A DNA stretch of 64,000 nt from Alphaproteobacteria bacterium (GTDB taxonomy: Bacteria > Pseudomonadota > Alphaproteobacteria > Rhodobacterales > Rhodobacteraceae), in the NCBI GenBank assembly GCA_030428355.1, contig JAUIBL010000014.1, forward strand, positions 1 through 64,000, given 5' to 3'. This document shows positions 61,832 through 64,000 of this stretch, one piece after another. The position numbers were made by a program, and so were the translations under genes. The notes under the pieces were generated by a model. The model worked only from the letters and a program-made list of their open reading frames with translations, searched no databases and had not been told where the DNA came from. Position 1 is the stretch's first letter; every line of letters begins with the position of its first letter.

Positions 61832-63376
61832 ATGGCAGAGGCAGAAACACGCAGACGGTCACGTGGTGGCGGCGGTGCGGCGCGGCGGGCAGAACGCACG
61901 GCGGTTTCTGTCGAAACGGCCAAGTACATCCAGCGCAACATCCCGAATTTCGAGATCCTGACCGAAGAGGCGCTTGAGATCATCGAGACCAACGCCGAAA
62001 CGGTCCTCGCAGAAATCGGCGTGAACTTTGTCAACAACCCGGGTGCGCTCGAACTGTGGCGCAATGCCGGGGCCGATGTCACCGGTGAGCGTGTACGCAT
62101 CCCGCGCGGTCTGGCCCGCAAGCTGTGCAGCACCGCACCCTCCACCTTTACCCAGCACGCGCGCAACCCGAACCGCAATGTCGAGATCGGCGGACGCAAC
62201 CTTGTGCTGGCTCCGGTCTATGGACCGCCCTTCGTGCATGACGCGATGGGGGGACGCCGCTATGCGACCCTCGCCGATTTCGAGAAATTCGTGAAGCTGG
62301 GCTACATGTCCAAATGGCTGCACCATTCGGGCGGCACGGTCTGCGAACCCACCGATATTCCGGTGAACAAGCGCCACCTCGACATGCTGATGGCGCATAT
62401 GACCCTGTCGGACAAACCCTTCATGGGCTCCGTCACCGAACCCAGCCGTGCGCAGGACAGCGTCGAGATGTGCGAGATCCTGTTCGGCAAGGAGTTCGTT
62501 CAGGACAACACCGTGATGACCTCGCTCATCAACATCAACTCGCCGATGACCTTCGACGACGTGATGATGGGCGCGCTCGAAGTCTATGCCCGCAACAATC
62601 AGGCCGCGATCATCAGCCCCTTCATCGTCGGTGGCGCGATGGCGCCTGTGTCGGTGGCGGGCACGCTGACGCAGGTTCTTGCCGAGGTGATGGCCGGCAT
62701 CGCCTACAGCCAGCTTGTACGGCCCGGTGCTCCGGTGATCTTCGGGGCCTTCGTGACCTCGATCGACATGAACTCGGGCGCACCGACCTTCGGCACACCC
62801 GAGGCCAGCCAGATCACCTATGGCGCAGGCCAGTTGGCCCGCCGTATGGGTCTGCCGTTCCGTTCGGCCGGCAGCTTTACCGGCTCGAAACTGCCGGATG
62901 CGCAGGCGGCGTATGAGACCGCCAACAGCCTCAACATGGGGCTTTTGTCGGGTGTGAACTTCATGCTGCATGCCTGCGGCTGGCTCGAAGGCGGGCTGGT
63001 TGCGTCGTTCGAGAAATTCGTCATGGACGCCGATCAGCTTGGCGCGCTGCACAAGATGGCGCAGGGCGTATCGGTGGACGAGGAAGCGCAGGCCATGGGT
63101 GCGATTGCCGAAGTGGGCCCGGGTGGCCACTACCTCGGCTGTGCGCACACGCAGGCCAACTTCAAGAGCGCCTTCTGGCGGTCCGATCTGTTCGACTTCA
63201 AACCCTATGAAACATGGTCCGAAGAGGGCGCGCGCGACACGATGGCGCTGGCGACCGAGCGGGTTCAGCGGTTGATCGACACCTACCAGCAACCGCCGCT
63301 CGATCCGGGCATCCACGAGGGTCTGACCGACTACGTGGCGCGCAAGAAAGCCTCCATGCCGGACGCCTTCATGTAA
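61832..63376 (+). CDS. MttB family methyltransferase (trimethylamine methyltransferase-like)
   Basis: The 514-residue protein is a TIM-barrel member of the MttB superfamily (FVGGAMAPVSVAGTLTQ, SYGAPTFGTPEASQ-like segments). The frame has no in-frame TAG, so it is a non-pyrrolysine member, of the kind that demethylates quaternary amines such as glycine betaine. No corrinoid protein or reactivase gene is next to it. GGAG precedes the ATG. The last eight bases overlap the convergent DUF6477 gene. Confidence 0.87.
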   Translation: MAEAETRRRSRGGGGAARRAERTAVSVETAKYIQRNIPNFEILTEEALEIIETNAETVLAEIGVNFVNNPGALELWRNAGADVTGERVRIPRGLARKLCSTAPSTFTQHARNPNRNVEIGGRNLVLAPVYGPPFVHDAMGGRRYATLADFEKFVKLGYMSKWLHHSGGTVCEPTDIPVNKRHLDMLMAHMTLSDKPFMGSVTEPSRAQDSVEMCEILFGKEFVQDNTVMTSLININSPMTFDDVMMGALEVYARNNQAAIISPFIVGGAMAPVSVAGTLTQVLAEVMAGIAYSQLVRPGAPVIFGAFVTSIDMNSGAPTFGTPEASQITYGAGQLARRMGLPFRSAGSFTGSKLPDAQAAYETANSLNMGLLSGVNFMLHACGWLEGGLVASFEKFVMDADQLGALHKMAQGVSVDEEAQAMGAIAEVGPGGHYLGCAHTQANFKSAFWRSDLFDFKPYETWSEEGARDTMALATERVQRLIDTYQQPPLDPGIHEGLTDYVARKKASMPDAFM

Positions 63377-63680
63377 GGGCAGGGGCTGGGGTGATCTGCG
63401 TCTGGGCACGCAGCAACTGATACTCGCCCATGATCGCGGTCAGAAGATCGACATGCGTGGCGATGCTGTACCCGGCATCGCCGTTTTCGCGTTTCTCGTT
63501 CATCTCGGCTTCCAGCGCCATCAGCCGGATGACCGTAGGCCCAAGCCTGAGGCTGACACCATAGCCCAGAAGACGGGGCAGGCGCGCTTCGCGGCGGTAG
63601 GTTTGCGCGCCGATCCGGGCTGCACGGATCAAGAGGCGCGGGCGGCGCAGGGTGGCGATTTGGGTCATCAGGTCTTGCAT
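63369..63680 (-). CDS. DUF6477 family protein
   Basis: The 103-residue protein begins MQDLMTQIATLRRPRLLIRAARIGA and is rich in arginine in its first half. It matches my recollection of the DUF6477 family found in Rhodobacterales; function unknown. It shares eight terminal bases with the convergent MttB-family gene. Confidence 0.75.
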   Translation of the reverse strand: MQDLMTQIATLRRPRLLIRAARIGAQTYRREARLPRLLGYGVSLRLGPTVIRLMALEAEMNEKRENGDAGYSIATHVDLLTAIMGEYQLLRAQTQITPAPALT

Positions 63681-63872
63681 ATTCGGGTCCTTCCCTGTCT
63701 GGCGTGATGGCCGATGTCGGGAACAGCGTTGCACAATCTAAACGTGTGTTGCGTCCGATCTGTCGCGGCGCACGGTCTGCTCGTCTTTTGTTTAAGATTT
63801 GGAAACAAAAGCTTTGATGCGTTCAAACGTTAACAAATCAGAAACAAATACACGCATAGGTAGATTCTCAAC

Positions 63873-63893
63873 TGTGGATAAATCTGTGGATTG
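63873..63893. promoter_or_regulatory. two DnaA boxes
   Basis: TGTGGATAA (63873-63881) is the exact complement of TTATCCACA, and TGTGGATTG (63885-63893) is a seven-of-nine match in the same direction. They lie in an AT-rich stretch (63775-63900) just before the last gene. They could regulate that gene or titrate DnaA; there is too little here to call an origin. Confidence 0.6.
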
Positions 63894-63922
63894 TTCACGC
63901 GGCAGTCGAATGGGGGATTTCT

Positions 63923-64000
63923 ATGACCAACCTGCACCATGCCCAGACCAGACCGGGATGGACGGCGCTTTTTCCGGAAGAGGCGCATCGCTACCTGGCA
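63923..64000 (+). CDS. 5' fragment of a gene cut by the window end
   Basis: ATG 63923 with GGGGGA upstream opens 26 codons (MTNLHHAQTRPGWTALFPEE...) to the end of the window. The start resembles the DUF6456/DNA-binding proteins often near DUF6477 genes in this group, but 26 residues are not enough for a firm call. Confidence 0.5.
   Translation, partial: MTNLHHAQTRPGWTALFPEEAHRYLA

Noticed and set aside
61832-63376. Possible pyrrolysine-containing MttB.
   Set aside because: No in-frame TAG codon occurs in the gene.
61859-63409. A 516-codon minus-strand frame opposite the MttB-family gene.
   Set aside because: Low-complexity Arg/His/Val-rich translation with no domain; the plus strand explains the region.

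Overview
The window is a stretch of core chromosome from a high-GC alphaproteobacterium, almost certainly a member of the Rhodobacteraceae (Roseobacter group). This follows from C4-type 5-aminolevulinate synthase (hemA) behind an FnrL-like site, sciP next to ctrA with two CtrA boxes, a GTTC-N7-GTTC LexA box of the alphaproteobacterial type, a TakP-like TRAP transporter, and DUF6477-type and other small genes typical of the group. No phage, insertion sequence or CRISPR array was seen. Genes are densely packed, often with ATGA stop/start overlaps.

Layout. 0-3.2 kb: two identical tRNA-Asp genes, a fluoroacetate-dehalogenase-like hydrolase coupled to a small membrane protein, and an M20 dipeptidase. 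3.3-9.8 kb: hemA, rodZ-like gene, ispG, then a periplasmic pair (M48 protease with TPRs, DsbA-type thioredoxin). 9.8-17.1 kb: aminotransferase, periplasmic amidase, PBP1A, prfB and a DUF2189 membrane protein. 17.2-21.5 kb: an XRE regulator divergent from a cold-shock-like small protein, then ilvB-ilvH on the minus strand behind a promoter, a 15-codon Val/Leu/Ile-rich leader peptide and an attenuator. 21.5-26.7 kb: a TRAP transporter operon with unusually large permeases and a LacI-type operator. 26.7-32.7 kb: bpt, a retropepsin-like protease, marC, an ABC-F protein, ndk and an AruH-like aminotransferase.

32.9-40.5 kb: cysS-cimA-squalene/phytoene-synthase-like overlapping operon, a small lipoprotein, an MFS transporter, cobK-like reductase, AlkA-type glycosylase and an esterase. 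40.5-49.5 kb: a GT4 glycosyltransferase, mnmA, sciP, ctrA, ligA-recG, and after recG a 44-codon single-membrane-span protein directly behind a perfect LexA box and followed by a strong terminator. 49.5-57 kb: Fe-S scaffold-like protein, hisI, gluQ, trmFO, TetR regulator with PPK2, lipoprotein hydrolase, metA and a P-loop ATPase. 57-64 kb: a FadL-type porin with an internal heptad repeat, an EamA permease, an SH3 protein, guaA, an orphan MttB-family methyltransferase, a DUF6477 protein, and the first 26 codons of a further gene behind DnaA boxes.

The most interesting points are the SOS-type 44-residue membrane protein (a candidate division inhibitor analogous to Caulobacter SidA), the ilv leader/attenuator, the sciP-ctrA autoregulatory module, a dispersed GC-hairpin repeat present three times, the heptad repeat in the FadL-like porin, and the atypical 3' end of cysS. 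All calls are by reading the sequence; no database search was run.
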